DNA of 64,000 nucleotides, taken from NCBI RefSeq assembly GCF_001517405.1, contig NZ_LN907827.1, positions 3,692,915 to 3,756,914 of the forward strand, in the 5' to 3' direction. The translations under genes were made by a program, and so were the position numbers. This stretch comes from Duffyella gerundensis (GTDB lineage: Bacteria; Pseudomonadota; Gammaproteobacteria; Enterobacterales; Enterobacteriaceae). How positions within the stretch are numbered: the stretch's first letter is position 1; the number at the start of each line of letters is the position of its first letter. This document shows, piece after piece, positions 8,644 to 17,626 of this stretch. A model generated the notes under the pieces. That model was not told the DNA's origin. It did not search any database and saw nothing but the letters and a program-made list of their open reading frames with translations.

Positions 8644-10713
8644 TTACTGCAGCAGCGAAATATCCGCTACCTGCAGGAACAGCGCGCGCAGCTTAGCCAA
8701 CAGGGTAAGGCGGTTAATCCGCACCGCCGGATCGTCCGCGTTCACCATCACTTTGTCGAAGAAGTTATCCACCGCTTCACGCAGCTGGGCCAGTTCGCTT
8801 AACGCGTCCTGATAGCGCCCTTCGGCAAACAGCGGCTGCAGCTTGCTGCTCAGCGCGGTCACAAAGGTCGCCAGCTGAATCTCTTCATTCTCTTTCAGCA
8901 GGGACGCCTGCACGCTGTCGTTCAGCGTTTCAGTCGACTTCGCCAGAATATTGGAGACGCGTTTGTTGGCAGCGGCCAGCGCGGCAGCGGCATCCAGCGT
9001 GCGGAAGTGCGAGACCGCCTTCATGCGCGCATCGAAATCAGCCGGACGGGTTGGACGACGCGCCAACACCGCCTGCAGCGTGTCGACGCTGTGGCCCTCT
9101 TCCTGATACCAGCTGCGGAAACGACCGAGCATAAAGTCGATCACCTCATCCACCACCTTGCCGTTGCTCAGCTTGCTGCCGTACAGGCGCACCGCTTCTT
9201 CGGTCAGGGTTTGCAGATCCAGCGGCAGGTTTTTCTCGACGATAATGCGCAGCACGCCAAGCGCGGCACGACGCAGCGCAAACGGGTCTTTATCGCCTTT
9301 TGGATGCTGGCCAATGCCGAAGATGCCCGCCAGGGTATCCATTTTATCGGCGATCGCCAGTGCGCAGGCCACTGGATTCGACGGCAGATCGTCACCGGCA
9401 AAACGCGGCTGATACTGCTCGTTCAGCGCCACCGCCACATCTTCCGCTTCGCCGTCGTGACGCGCATAGTGCATGCCCATCACGCCCTGCGTATCGGTAA
9501 ACTCGAACACCATGTTGGTCATCAGGTCGCACTTGCTGAGCAGGCCAGCACGCGTGGCGTGATTCACATCGGCGCCAATCTCACCGGCAATCCAGCCCGC
9601 CAGCGCCTGAATGCGATCGGTTTTGTCGCGCAGCGTGCCCAGTTCTTTCTGGAACAGCACGGTGGAAAGGCGCGGCAGATGATCTTCCAGACGTTTTTTG
9701 CGGTCGGAATTAAAGAAGAACTCCGCATCCGCCAGACGTGGACGCACCACTTTTTCGTTACCGGAGATAATCTGCTGCGGATCTTTCGATTCGATGTTGG
9801 TAACAAAAATGAAGTGCGGCAGCAATTTGCCGTTGGCGTCGTAGACCGGGAAATATTTCTGGTCGCCCTTCATGGTGTAGACCAGCGCCTCGGCCGGTAC
9901 GGCAAGAAACTTCTCTTCGAAGGTCGCCGTTAATACCACCGGCCACTCCACCAGCGAGGTTACCTCTTCCAGCAGGCTGTCGCTGAGATCGGCGGTGCCA
10001 CCAATCTGACGTGCAGCCGCTTCGGCGTCCGCTTTGATCTGCGTTTTACGCGCGTGGTAATCCGCCTGCACTTTACCGCGTTCCAGCAGCATCTGCGGAT
10101 AGTGGTCAGCGTGGTCGAGCGTGAATGACGCTTCGCCCATAAAACGGTGGCCGCGAATGGTACGCGCCGAGGCAACACCCAGCACGGTCGCCTCCAGCAG
10201 CTCGTCACCCAGCAGCAGCGTCACGGTATGAACCGGACGCACAAACTGCACGTCGGAATCGCCCCAGCGCATCAGTTTAGGTACCGGCAGCTTGCTCAGC
10301 GCGGTGTTCACCATCGCTGGCAGCAGCGCCTGCGCCGCATTGCCTTTGACATGGGCACGCCACACCAGCCATTCGCCTTTGTCCGTTTTCAGGCGATCGG
10401 CCTGATCCACGGTAATGCCGCAACCGCGCGCCCAGCCTTCGGCCGCTTTAGTTGGCGCACCGCTGGCATCAAACGCAGCGGCAATCGCCGGGCCACGTTT
10501 TTCTACTTCACTGTCTGGCTGCGCGGCACTGAGCTGCGCCACTTTCAGCGCCAGACGGCGCGGCGACGCATACCAGGTCACCTCGCCGTGGGCGAGATTC
10601 GCAGCATCCAGCTCGGCGGTAAAATGCGCGGCGAACAATTCGGCCAGATTACGCAGCGCTTTTGGCGGCAGCTCTTCGGTGCCGATCTCCACCAGAAAAG
10701 TTTTATCAGTCAT
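8644..10713 (-). CDS. glyS: Glycine-tRNA ligase beta subunit
   Basis: GlyS is the beta chain of the bacterial alpha2-beta2 glycyl-tRNA synthetase. It binds tRNA-Gly and supports aminoacylation by the alpha chain in the cytosol. The product is 689 residues, the same length as E. coli, and starts MTDKTFLVEIGTEELPPKAL. The central HD-like region is followed by the C-terminal anticodon-binding helices (from about 580), ending in ALFLQVADISLLQ. It lies 9 bases downstream of glyQ on the same strand, forming the usual glyQS operon, and ends at a terminator shared with yibF. Confidence 0.97.
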   Translation of the reverse strand: MTDKTFLVEIGTEELPPKALRNLAELFAAHFTAELDAANLAHGEVTWYASPRRLALKVAQLSAAQPDSEVEKRGPAIAAAFDASGAPTKAAEGWARGCGITVDQADRLKTDKGEWLVWRAHVKGNAAQALLPAMVNTALSKLPVPKLMRWGDSDVQFVRPVHTVTLLLGDELLEATVLGVASARTIRGHRFMGEASFTLDHADHYPQMLLERGKVQADYHARKTQIKADAEAAARQIGGTADLSDSLLEEVTSLVEWPVVLTATFEEKFLAVPAEALVYTMKGDQKYFPVYDANGKLLPHFIFVTNIESKDPQQIISGNEKVVRPRLADAEFFFNSDRKKRLEDHLPRLSTVLFQKELGTLRDKTDRIQALAGWIAGEIGADVNHATRAGLLSKCDLMTNMVFEFTDTQGVMGMHYARHDGEAEDVAVALNEQYQPRFAGDDLPSNPVACALAIADKMDTLAGIFGIGQHPKGDKDPFALRRAALGVLRIIVEKNLPLDLQTLTEEAVRLYGSKLSNGKVVDEVIDFMLGRFRSWYQEEGHSVDTLQAVLARRPTRPADFDARMKAVSHFRTLDAAAALAAANKRVSNILAKSTETLNDSVQASLLKENEEIQLATFVTALSSKLQPLFAEGRYQDALSELAQLREAVDNFFDKVMVNADDPAVRINRLTLLAKLRALFLQVADISLLQ

Positions 10714-10722
10714 GGCTGCCTC

Positions 10723-11634
10723 TTATTTCTTGTTGTTGCACATCGGGAAGCCCAGCGCCTCGCGGGAGGCGTAATAGGCTTCAGCCACGGCTTTGGTCAG
10801 GGTACGAATACGCAGAATGTAGCGCTGGCGCTCGGTGACCGAGATCGCTTTGCGCGCGTCCAGCAGGTTAAAGCTGTGCGCGGCTTTCAGAATGCGTTCA
10901 TAGGCTGGCAGCGGCAGCGGTTTTTCCAGCGCCAGCAGGGTCTGCGCTTCTTTCTCATACTGCTCGAAACAGGTGAAAAGGAAATCCACGTCGGCATATT
11001 CGAAGTTGTAGGTCGACTGCTCCACTTCGTTCTGATGGAAAACATCGCCGTAGGTGGTTTTACCCAGCGGACCGTCGCTCCAGACCAGATCGTATACGCT
11101 GTCCACGCCCTGGATATACATCGCCAGACGCTCCAGACCGTAAGTGATCTCGCCGGTAACCGGCTTGCACTCAAGGCCGCCAACCTGCTGGAAATAGGTG
11201 AACTGCGTCACTTCCATGCCGTTCAGCCACACTTCCCAGCCCAGACCCCAGGCACCCAGCGTCGGGTTCTCCCAGTTATCTTCCACGAAGCGGATATCGT
11301 GAATGGTCGGATCCAGCCCCAACGCCTGCAGTGAGCCGAGGTACAGCTCCTGAATGTTGTCTGGCGAAGGCTTGATGATCACCTGAAACTGATAATAGTG
11401 CTGCAGGCGGTTCGGGTTTTCGCCGTAGCGACCGTCGGTCGGGCGGCGTGAAGGCTGCACATAAGCGGCGGCAATCGGCTCCGGGCCAAGCGCACGCAGG
11501 CAGGTCATCGGGTGTGAGGTGCCAGCGCCCACTTCCATATCCAGTGGCTGGACGATGGTGCAGCCCTGACGTGCCCAGTAATCCTGCAAGGTCAGGATCA
11601 GGCCCTGAAAGGTCTTGGTATCAAACTTTTGCAT
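10723..11634 (-). CDS. glyQ: Glycine-tRNA ligase alpha subunit
   Basis: GlyQ is the catalytic chain of the alpha2-beta2 glycyl-tRNA synthetase, a class II enzyme that makes glycyl-adenylate. The 303-residue product (E. coli length) shows the family start MQKFDTKTFQGLILTLQDYW. Class II motif 2 falls in the PTDGRYGENPNRLQHYYQFQ stretch, and ERLAMYIQGVDSVYDLVW in the active-site core. It is the first gene of glyQS. The promoter must be in the 215-base gap before wecH, where I see no small gene in place of the E. coli ysaB. Confidence 0.97.
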   Translation of the reverse strand: MQKFDTKTFQGLILTLQDYWARQGCTIVQPLDMEVGAGTSHPMTCLRALGPEPIAAAYVQPSRRPTDGRYGENPNRLQHYYQFQVIIKPSPDNIQELYLGSLQALGLDPTIHDIRFVEDNWENPTLGAWGLGWEVWLNGMEVTQFTYFQQVGGLECKPVTGEITYGLERLAMYIQGVDSVYDLVWSDGPLGKTTYGDVFHQNEVEQSTYNFEYADVDFLFTCFEQYEKEAQTLLALEKPLPLPAYERILKAAHSFNLLDARKAISVTERQRYILRIRTLTKAVAEAYYASREALGFPMCNNKK

Positions 11635-11849
11635 GTTGATTAATTTCGCACGCGATTGGGGTGGATGAAAAAAGTGTGCGCCAGTATACCCTTTGACCGC
11701 CGGATATGCAGCCGGAAATCGGGCGGCACCTCCGCCGCTTTTTCTCTGGCGAAAAGGCCACAGATCTCTCTTAATCAGCCGCTCAAGGCTTGTTGTCCAT
11801 CGCGTGTCTGGCTACGCTTTGCCGCACGCAAAAAGGCGAAGAGGGAGCC

Positions 11850-12845
11850 ATGCAGCAAAAGATAAACTGGATAGACAATTTACGCGCCGTCGCCTGCATG
11901 ATGGTTATCATGATCCACACCACCACCTGGTACATTACCGGCGGCAATAAAATCAGCGAACAGAGCTGGGATCTGGCCAACGTGCTTAACTCCGCCTCGC
12001 GCGTCTGCGTGCCCATTTTCTTTATGATTTCCGGTTTTCTGTTCTACGGCGAACGCAGCGCCCAGCGGCGCCATTTCCTGCGCCTGGTGCTCTGCCTGCT
12101 GTTCTACAGCGCGGTATCGCTGATTTATATCACCTGGCTGACGCCGATCAGCGAGGGCCGCTCGATCATGAAGCTGCTGGAAAAGCCGGTGTTTTATCAC
12201 CTGTGGTTCTTTTTTGCGCTGATTGGCATTTATCTGCTGTCGCCCCTGATTCAGGTAAAACAGGTCAGCGCGCCTTTTTTGCTGGTGTTGGTCCTGGTGC
12301 TGGCGGTGCTGGCGAACCCCAATACGGTCAGCAAGTCGGTGGGCACCTTTCACTGGTTGCCGATGAATCTCTACGTCAGCGGCGACAGCTTCTATTACGT
12401 GCTTTATGCCCTACTCGGACGCGCGGTGGGCACCATGGAAACGCAAAAGCGTGGCGTCAGCGCGCTGGCCGGTCTCGCCTTTATCGGCTGCGTGATCGGC
12501 ATTACCCTGGGCACCAAACATGAGCTGCACGTCAACGGCGCTTTCTCCGATACCTGGTATCTTTACTGCGGTCCGCTGGTGTTTATCGCCGCCATCAGCC
12601 TGATGGTGCTGTTCAAAAACTGTTTAAATCAGCGCCCGCTGCCGGTGCTGGCAACCATTTCACGCTATTCATTGCCGATTTATGGCCTGCATGCGCTGTT
12701 TATCCACTTTCTGCGCACCCGCCATCTGGATGATATGTCACGACCGCTGCTTGATATTCCGTGGATATTCGGTGTGACGCTGGGCGGCAGCCTGCTGCTG
12801 GCGATGGTCCTGGCAAAGCTCGACAAACGTCACTTTGTTAGCTGA
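11850..12845 (+). CDS. wecH: O-acetyltransferase WecH (acyltransferase 3 family)
   Basis: WecH adds O-acetyl groups to enterobacterial common antigen and belongs to the acyltransferase 3 family of inner-membrane proteins. The 331-residue product has about ten hydrophobic helices, starts MQQKINWIDNLRAVACMMV, and has the family histidine in VIMIHTTTWY. It closely resembles E. coli WecH, including SASRVCVPIFFMISG and KPVFYHLWFFFALIGIYLLS. The frame is open 20 codons upstream, but the start at 11850 follows GAGGGAG and matches the known N-terminus. As in E. coli it neighbours glyQ. Its last 16 bases overlap the convergent regulator gene. Confidence 0.93.
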   Translation: MQQKINWIDNLRAVACMMVIMIHTTTWYITGGNKISEQSWDLANVLNSASRVCVPIFFMISGFLFYGERSAQRRHFLRLVLCLLFYSAVSLIYITWLTPISEGRSIMKLLEKPVFYHLWFFFALIGIYLLSPLIQVKQVSAPFLLVLVLVLAVLANPNTVSKSVGTFHWLPMNLYVSGDSFYYVLYALLGRAVGTMETQKRGVSALAGLAFIGCVIGITLGTKHELHVNGAFSDTWYLYCGPLVFIAAISLMVLFKNCLNQRPLPVLATISRYSLPIYGLHALFIHFLRTRHLDDMSRPLLDIPWIFGVTLGGSLLLAMVLAKLDKRHFVS

Positions 12846-13765
12846 TCGTCGGCCCAGCGCTGGTGGGCGCGACGCAGCTGGCGCGAAGAGGAAAAGCCCG
12901 CCGCCTGCGCGGCACGCTCAGCGCCCTCGCCCTGTTGCAGTCGCTGACGGGCGATCGCCAGCCGCAGCTGCTCGTGATAGTCGCGCACGCTGATGCCCAA
13001 ATGCAGGCGAAACAGTCGGGCAAGATGACGCTCGCTGACGTGCGCCCTTGCCGCCAGCTGCGGCAGCGTCCAGCCCGCTTCCGGCTGCTGAAGCAGCGCA
13101 TCCTGCGCACGATGAATCGCCGGATGCAGATGATTACGGTAGCGCAGCCAGGGCGACAGCTGCGGATCGTCGCCTGAACGGCGAAACCACACCACCATTT
13201 CCCGCGCCACGTCCAGCGCCACCTGCGAGCCGCATCGACGATTGATCAGATGCAGTGCCAGATCGATACCCGCAGTAATACCGGCGCTGGTCCAGACGCC
13301 GCGATCTTCCACAAACACCCGATTCTCTTTCACCAGCGCGCCGGGTGCCGCCTGACGCAGCCGATCCAGCACGTCGTGATGAGTAGTGCACTGCAATCCC
13401 TCCAGCAGTCGCGCCCGGGCAGCCAGCAGCGCGCCGGAGCAGATACAGACCAGTGTGATCGCCTGGCTATGAATCTGTGGTTGCAGCCGCATCAACCAGC
13501 GGGACGTCTGTTGAGCCTGCGGCGTAGCAAACCAGCGCTGAGAATCGCTGGCGCCGGGCAGCAGCAACAGACTGCCCGCAGGCAAGGTTTCCGGCAGCGG
13601 TGCTATCTGGCTGATGGTCATGTCGGTGGAGGTGATCACGCTCTCCTGCGGCCCGATATAGCGCAGGGAAAAGTGTCCCTGCGCCAGCTGTAGCGCTTCG
13701 GCAGGCCCGGTGAGATCCAGCGTCATGACGCCGGGCAGGGTCACTATCCAGACCGGCGTGCTCAT
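12830..13765 (-). CDS. GlxA-type regulator (DJ-1/PfpI domain plus AraC HTH)
   Basis: The 311-residue protein joins an N-terminal DJ-1/PfpI-like domain (about 1-175), with the nucleophile-elbow-like VCICSGALLAA, to a C-terminal AraC-type DNA-binding domain (about 210-305, two HTHs, ARAHVSERHLARLFR). This is the GlxA-family architecture. Such proteins are transcriptional activators whose first domain probably senses a small metabolite; activity as a protease or amidase has not been shown. It starts within the stop codon of the upstream hydrolase (4-base ATGA overlap), so the two genes are translationally coupled and the regulator probably controls its own operon. Inducer and targets cannot be told from sequence. 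Confidence 0.85.
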   Translation of the reverse strand: MSTPVWIVTLPGVMTLDLTGPAEALQLAQGHFSLRYIGPQESVITSTDMTISQIAPLPETLPAGSLLLLPGASDSQRWFATPQAQQTSRWLMRLQPQIHSQAITLVCICSGALLAARARLLEGLQCTTHHDVLDRLRQAAPGALVKENRVFVEDRGVWTSAGITAGIDLALHLINRRCGSQVALDVAREMVVWFRRSGDDPQLSPWLRYRNHLHPAIHRAQDALLQQPEAGWTLPQLAARAHVSERHLARLFRLHLGISVRDYHEQLRLAIARQRLQQGEGAERAAQAAGFSSSRQLRRAHQRWADDQLTK

Positions 13766-14310
13766 GATGATGACAACGCCTGTAAGCAGCTCTCCACCGT
13801 ATGAATCGTGGCAAAACGGCCATTCAGTACGGTTTCAGTGCGGTGAAAAAGATCGGCGACGCTGAGGGTAATGCCATTATGCGTCATAGGAAACGTCAGG
13901 GTAGCTTCGGTGACAAATATCACCTGATAGCCGAGATCGGCCGCCACGCGCGCGGTGGTTTCGCAACACTGCTCGGTGCGTATGCCACACACAATCAGCT
14001 GCGTGATGTTCTGCTGTTGCAGCCAGTGTTGCAGGCCCGATTCGGTCAGCGCGTTATGCACGCGCTTATAGAAGGTGACGTCAGGCACATGGTGCAGAAA
14101 CGGCATGGGCGTGACCAGGCCAGACGCAAGGTCAAAAGGACCGTCGCCGTCGGCATGCAGCACGTTGATCACCGGCACGTTGCGCGCCTCACAGCCCGCG
14201 ATCAGCTGCGAGACGGCCTCTTTAAAAGCGGGAAAATGGTCTTCGCACCAGTAATCGCGGTGAAAGAATGACGACTGTACATCAATGACCAGCAGTGCGC
14301 TGTGGGACAT
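13762..14310 (-). CDS. Isochorismatase-like cysteine hydrolase
   Basis: This 182-residue protein has the isochorismatase fold and the cysteine-hydrolase triad Asp10 (LLVIDVQ), Lys82 (FYKRVHNAL) and Cys115 (GIRTEQCCETTA). The triad is used by nicotinamidases, ureidoacrylate and N-carbamoylsarcosine amidases. The bond cut is therefore probably an amide or carbamoyl bond, but the substrate is unknown. The frame is open 11 codons upstream; the start at 14310 is preferred because GGAG lies 7 bases before it and the hydrophobic first strand begins directly after it. It is first in a two-gene unit with a GlxA-type regulator, a pairing that suggests substrate-induced expression. Confidence 0.85.
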   Translation of the reverse strand: MSHSALLVIDVQSSFFHRDYWCEDHFPAFKEAVSQLIAGCEARNVPVINVLHADGDGPFDLASGLVTPMPFLHHVPDVTFYKRVHNALTESGLQHWLQQQNITQLIVCGIRTEQCCETTARVAADLGYQVIFVTEATLTFPMTHNGITLSVADLFHRTETVLNGRFATIHTVESCLQALSSS

Positions 14311-14453
14311 TTTCGGACTCCATGTAAGGATTGCCTGTACCAATCATCCTCGCACTTCGCCCGTTCGTGAAGACCAAAAACGGACATCATTACGTCATGC
14401 CCGGCTGAGCCGTTATGCGCGTGCGGTCAGTGGCCGATAAGAGCCGCCCAATA

Positions 14454-15920
14454 TCACGCCTCCAGCTCCTGCATCAACGGTGCCAGCCGCTGATAAAGCT
14501 GGGCAAATACCGCCCGCTTGCGCTGGTAATTCGCATGTTTATCGGCATCGGGCTGATGGCGCTGCTCCAGCGGTAGCGTCGGCAGCAGCGCGGCCATATT
14601 GCCCTGCGGCGTCATCGCCAGCCTTGCTAAGCGCGCAGCGCCCAGTGCCGGACCGACGTCGCCGCCGGTGCAAAAATCCAGCGTCTGACCGCTGATATCT
14701 GCCAGCATTTGCCGCCAGTATGCGCTGCGCGCGCCGCCGCCGATGAGCATGATGCTGCGCGGCGCAATGCCGCTGGCGTGCACCGCATCAATGCCCTGCG
14801 CCAGCGCGTAGCCCACGCCTTCCAGCACCGCGTTCGCCAGCTCGGCACGGCCATGCTGATGCGTCATACCAAAAAATACGCCTTTAGCCTGGGGATCGTT
14901 GTGCGGCGTGCGCTCGCCGGAAAGATAAGGCAGAAACCAGATGGGCGGCAGCGTCACCTGCGCCTGCTGTGCTTCCGCCAGCAACTGCGGCACATCAGCA
15001 CAGCCGGTGAGTTTGGCCGCCCAGTCGAGACAGGATGCTGCGCTGAGCATCACCGACATCAAATGCCAGCGCTGCGGCAGCGCGTGACAAAAGCTGTGCA
15101 CCGCCGAGGCGGGGTTAGCCATAAATCCCTCGCTGACCAGGAAGTAGACGCCAGATGTGCCCAGCGACAGCATGCCCTGGCCGACATTGACCATGCCGAC
15201 GCCGACCGCGCCCGCCGCGTTATCGCCACCTCCGGCCACCACCTGAACGTCGCCCATTCCCCACCCGGCGGCGATGTCAGGCCGCAGCGTGCCGGTTGGC
15301 TGGTTGCCCTCAAACAGCGCGGGCATCTGCTGACGCGTTAAGCCGCAGGCGGCCAGCATGACGTCGCTCCAGTCGCGCTTTGCCATATCCAGCCACAGCG
15401 TTCCCGCCGCATCAGACATATCGCTGGCGCAGACGCCATTCATGCGCCAGCGTAGATAATCCTTAGGTAACAGCACCTTACCAATGCGGGAAAACAGCTC
15501 AGGTTCATGCTGTTGTACCCAGAGCAGCTTCGGCGCGGTAAAACCCGGCATCATCAGATTGCCGGTGATGGTGCGGGAATCGGGCACCCTTTGCTCAAGC
15601 TGCTGACACTGCACCGCGCTGCGGCCGTCGTTCCACAGAATAGCCGGACGCAGCACGTTAAATTGATGATCGAGCAAGGTGGCGCCATGCATCTGGCCGC
15701 TGAGACCGATGGCGCGCACCTGGCTGAGATCCTGCTCCGCCGCCAGCGCGCGCATCGCGCCGTCGGTGGCCTGCCACCAGCTTTCGGGATCCTGTTCACT
15801 CCATAACGGGTGTGGACGTGACACGCTCAGCGGTTGCGTCTGGCTGGCGACCAGTTCGCCGTGTTCATCCAACAGCACCACTTTCACACCTGAAGTGCCC
15901 AAATCGATCCCGATATACAT
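14454..15920 (-). CDS. xylB: Xylulokinase
   Basis: XylB phosphorylates D-xylulose to xylulose 5-phosphate, which feeds the pentose phosphate pathway. The 488-residue FGGY-family kinase starts MYIGIDLGTSGVKVVLLDEH (phosphate loop). It contains LSGQMHGATLLD, the catalytic-base region GGGDNAAGAVGVG and the second nucleotide-binding signature MLIGGGARSAYWRQMLADI. It is slightly longer than the E. coli enzyme (484). It lies 14 bases downstream of xylA on the same strand, so the two form an operon transcribed away from xylFGHR. Confidence 0.97.
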   Translation of the reverse strand: MYIGIDLGTSGVKVVLLDEHGELVASQTQPLSVSRPHPLWSEQDPESWWQATDGAMRALAAEQDLSQVRAIGLSGQMHGATLLDHQFNVLRPAILWNDGRSAVQCQQLEQRVPDSRTITGNLMMPGFTAPKLLWVQQHEPELFSRIGKVLLPKDYLRWRMNGVCASDMSDAAGTLWLDMAKRDWSDVMLAACGLTRQQMPALFEGNQPTGTLRPDIAAGWGMGDVQVVAGGGDNAAGAVGVGMVNVGQGMLSLGTSGVYFLVSEGFMANPASAVHSFCHALPQRWHLMSVMLSAASCLDWAAKLTGCADVPQLLAEAQQAQVTLPPIWFLPYLSGERTPHNDPQAKGVFFGMTHQHGRAELANAVLEGVGYALAQGIDAVHASGIAPRSIMLIGGGARSAYWRQMLADISGQTLDFCTGGDVGPALGAARLARLAMTPQGNMAALLPTLPLEQRHQPDADKHANYQRKRAVFAQLYQRLAPLMQELEA

Positions 15921-15934
15921 AGGTAGCGGCTCCG

Positions 15935-17257
15935 TTATTTTACGAAAAGATAGTGATTCACCAGGTTTTCCAGCTGCTCCTGACGCCCGCTTTGTGGTTG
16001 CGGATCCAGGCGTTGCTCAGCAGCATACGCCGCCAGCGTCTCCAGCGAGTGTTCACCTTTAAGAATTTGCTGGCCCAGTTCACCGTTCCAGCCGCTGTAA
16101 CGGCGCGCCACGCGACGGTCCAGCTCGCCATCCGCGATCATGTTCGCCGCCACCTTCAGCGCCAGCGCCATGGTATCCATGGCGCCAATATGGCCGTAAA
16201 ACAGGTCATATTTATCGATACTCTGTCGACGGACTTTGGCATCAAAATTCAGGCCGCCGGTGGTAAAGCCGCCCGCTTTGAGGATTTCATACAGCACCAG
16301 CGCATTTTCCTCAACGCTGTTAGGGAACTGATCGGTATCCCAGCCGACCTGCGGATCGCCGCGGTTGGCATCCACCGAACCAAAAATGCCCAGCGCAATG
16401 GCACTGGCAATTTCGTGGTGAAAAGAGTGGCCCGCCAGCGTGGCGTGGTTCGCCTCGACGTTAACCTTGATCTCTTTTTCCAGCCCAAATTGCTGCAGAA
16501 AGCCGTAGACCGTCGCGACATCAAAATCATACTGGTGCTTGGTCGGTTCCTGCGGCTTGGGTTCAATCAACAAGGTGCCGTGGAAGCCCATTTTATGCTT
16601 CTGCTCTACCACCATATGCATGAAGCGGCCCAGCTGCTCACGCTCCTGGCGCAGATCGGTGTTCAGCAGCGTTTCATAGCCTTCACGACCGCCCCACAGA
16701 ACATAGTTCTCTCCGCCAAGACGATGGGTGGCGTTCATCGCCGTGAACACCTGCGTCGCCGCCCAGGTAAAAATTTCCGGATCGGGATTGGTGGCGGCCC
16801 CCGCGGCATAGCGCGGATGGGTAAAGCAGTTGGCAGTGCCCCACAGCAATTTCACGCCGGTTTGCGCCTGTTTCTCCGCCAGCACGTCGGTCATCGCGGC
16901 AAAATTATTGATATAGCTTTTCAGCGAATCCCCTTCCGGCGACACGTCAACATCGTGAAAGCAGTACCAGGGCACATTCAGCTTATGGAAAAACTCGAAG
17001 GCGATATCCGCTTTGCGCTTTGCCTGTTCCAGTGCGTCACCCGGCTGCTGCCACGGACGCTGAAAAGCGCCGCTGCCAAACATGTCAGCACCGTTCCAGC
17101 AGAAGGTATGCCAGTAGCAGGCGGCAAAACGCAGATGATCTTCCATGCGTTTGCCAAGCACGAGTTCATCGGGATTGTAATGGCGGAAAGCCAGCGGATT
17201 GGTGCTTTGCGTTCCTTCATAACGGACGCGATCGAGCTGATCGAACCAGGATTGCAT
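15935..17257 (-). CDS. xylA: Xylose isomerase
   Basis: XylA interconverts D-xylose and D-xylulose in the cytosol, a metal-dependent TIM-barrel enzyme. The product is 440 residues, the E. coli length. Catalytic and metal-site regions are clear: the His/Asp of CFHDVDVSPEG, EPKPQEPTKHQYD, and EANHATLAGHSFHHE. The frame extends 6 codons upstream, but the start at 17257 has AGGAG 7 bases before it and gives the standard MQSWFDQLDRVRYEG N-terminus. It is the first gene of xylAB and is divergent from xylF across a 369-base control region. Confidence 0.98.
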   Translation of the reverse strand: MQSWFDQLDRVRYEGTQSTNPLAFRHYNPDELVLGKRMEDHLRFAACYWHTFCWNGADMFGSGAFQRPWQQPGDALEQAKRKADIAFEFFHKLNVPWYCFHDVDVSPEGDSLKSYINNFAAMTDVLAEKQAQTGVKLLWGTANCFTHPRYAAGAATNPDPEIFTWAATQVFTAMNATHRLGGENYVLWGGREGYETLLNTDLRQEREQLGRFMHMVVEQKHKMGFHGTLLIEPKPQEPTKHQYDFDVATVYGFLQQFGLEKEIKVNVEANHATLAGHSFHHEIASAIALGIFGSVDANRGDPQVGWDTDQFPNSVEENALVLYEILKAGGFTTGGLNFDAKVRRQSIDKYDLFYGHIGAMDTMALALKVAANMIADGELDRRVARRYSGWNGELGQQILKGEHSLETLAAYAAEQRLDPQPQSGRQEQLENLVNHYLFVK

Positions 17258-17626
17258 GTTTATCTCCTTAACCATAAAGCAGCTGAACGCTCAGCGGCAG
17301 GTGAGATTATTGTGGTGAGCGAATAAAGCGCGCTCAATTACGTTATTTAACACTGAGGTTGAGATAATTATTAATTGTGCGACAGCTCGCAAAAAATAAA
17401 GCGAGAACGGGAAAAAACGCAGCAAAACGCCTCACAGAATTGCGCAACACGGTGAGCTAAAAAAGATAAAAATCCGATCGACCTCATAAAATTTTAAATA
17501 AACCAAAAAACATAACCGCAAGACGAAAATCTGTAATTGCTGGCGGCAAACTGAACGATAACAATTCATCAGCCTGTTATCGCACTGGCTGTTTTTACCC
17601 TTACCTCAACCTGGAAGGTCATAAAA
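17258..17626. promoter_or_regulatory. xylA-xylF divergent control region
   Basis: This 369-base AT-rich gap separates xylAB from xylFGHR and holds no gene. In E. coli the equivalent region carries XylR sites for both promoters and a CRP site, and the presence of xylR here supports the same scheme. I could not place XylR boxes with certainty. The best palindrome is at 17375-17394, annotated separately. Confidence 0.75.
17375..17394. promoter_or_regulatory. Palindrome resembling a CRP site
   Basis: TTGTGCGA and TCGCAAAA flank a 4-base spacer. The core TGTGC-N6-TCGCA deviates from the CRP consensus TGTGA-N6-TCACA by one base in each half. Position between two catabolic promoters fits CRP, but the match is imperfect. 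Confidence 0.4.

Noticed and set aside
10147..11334. Plus-strand open frame of 395 codons opposite glyS and glyQ
   Set aside because: It is antisense to both glycyl-tRNA synthetase genes and a shadow of their codon bias.
15953..17326. Plus-strand open frame of 457 codons opposite xylA
   Set aside because: It mirrors the conserved xylose isomerase and resembles no protein family.
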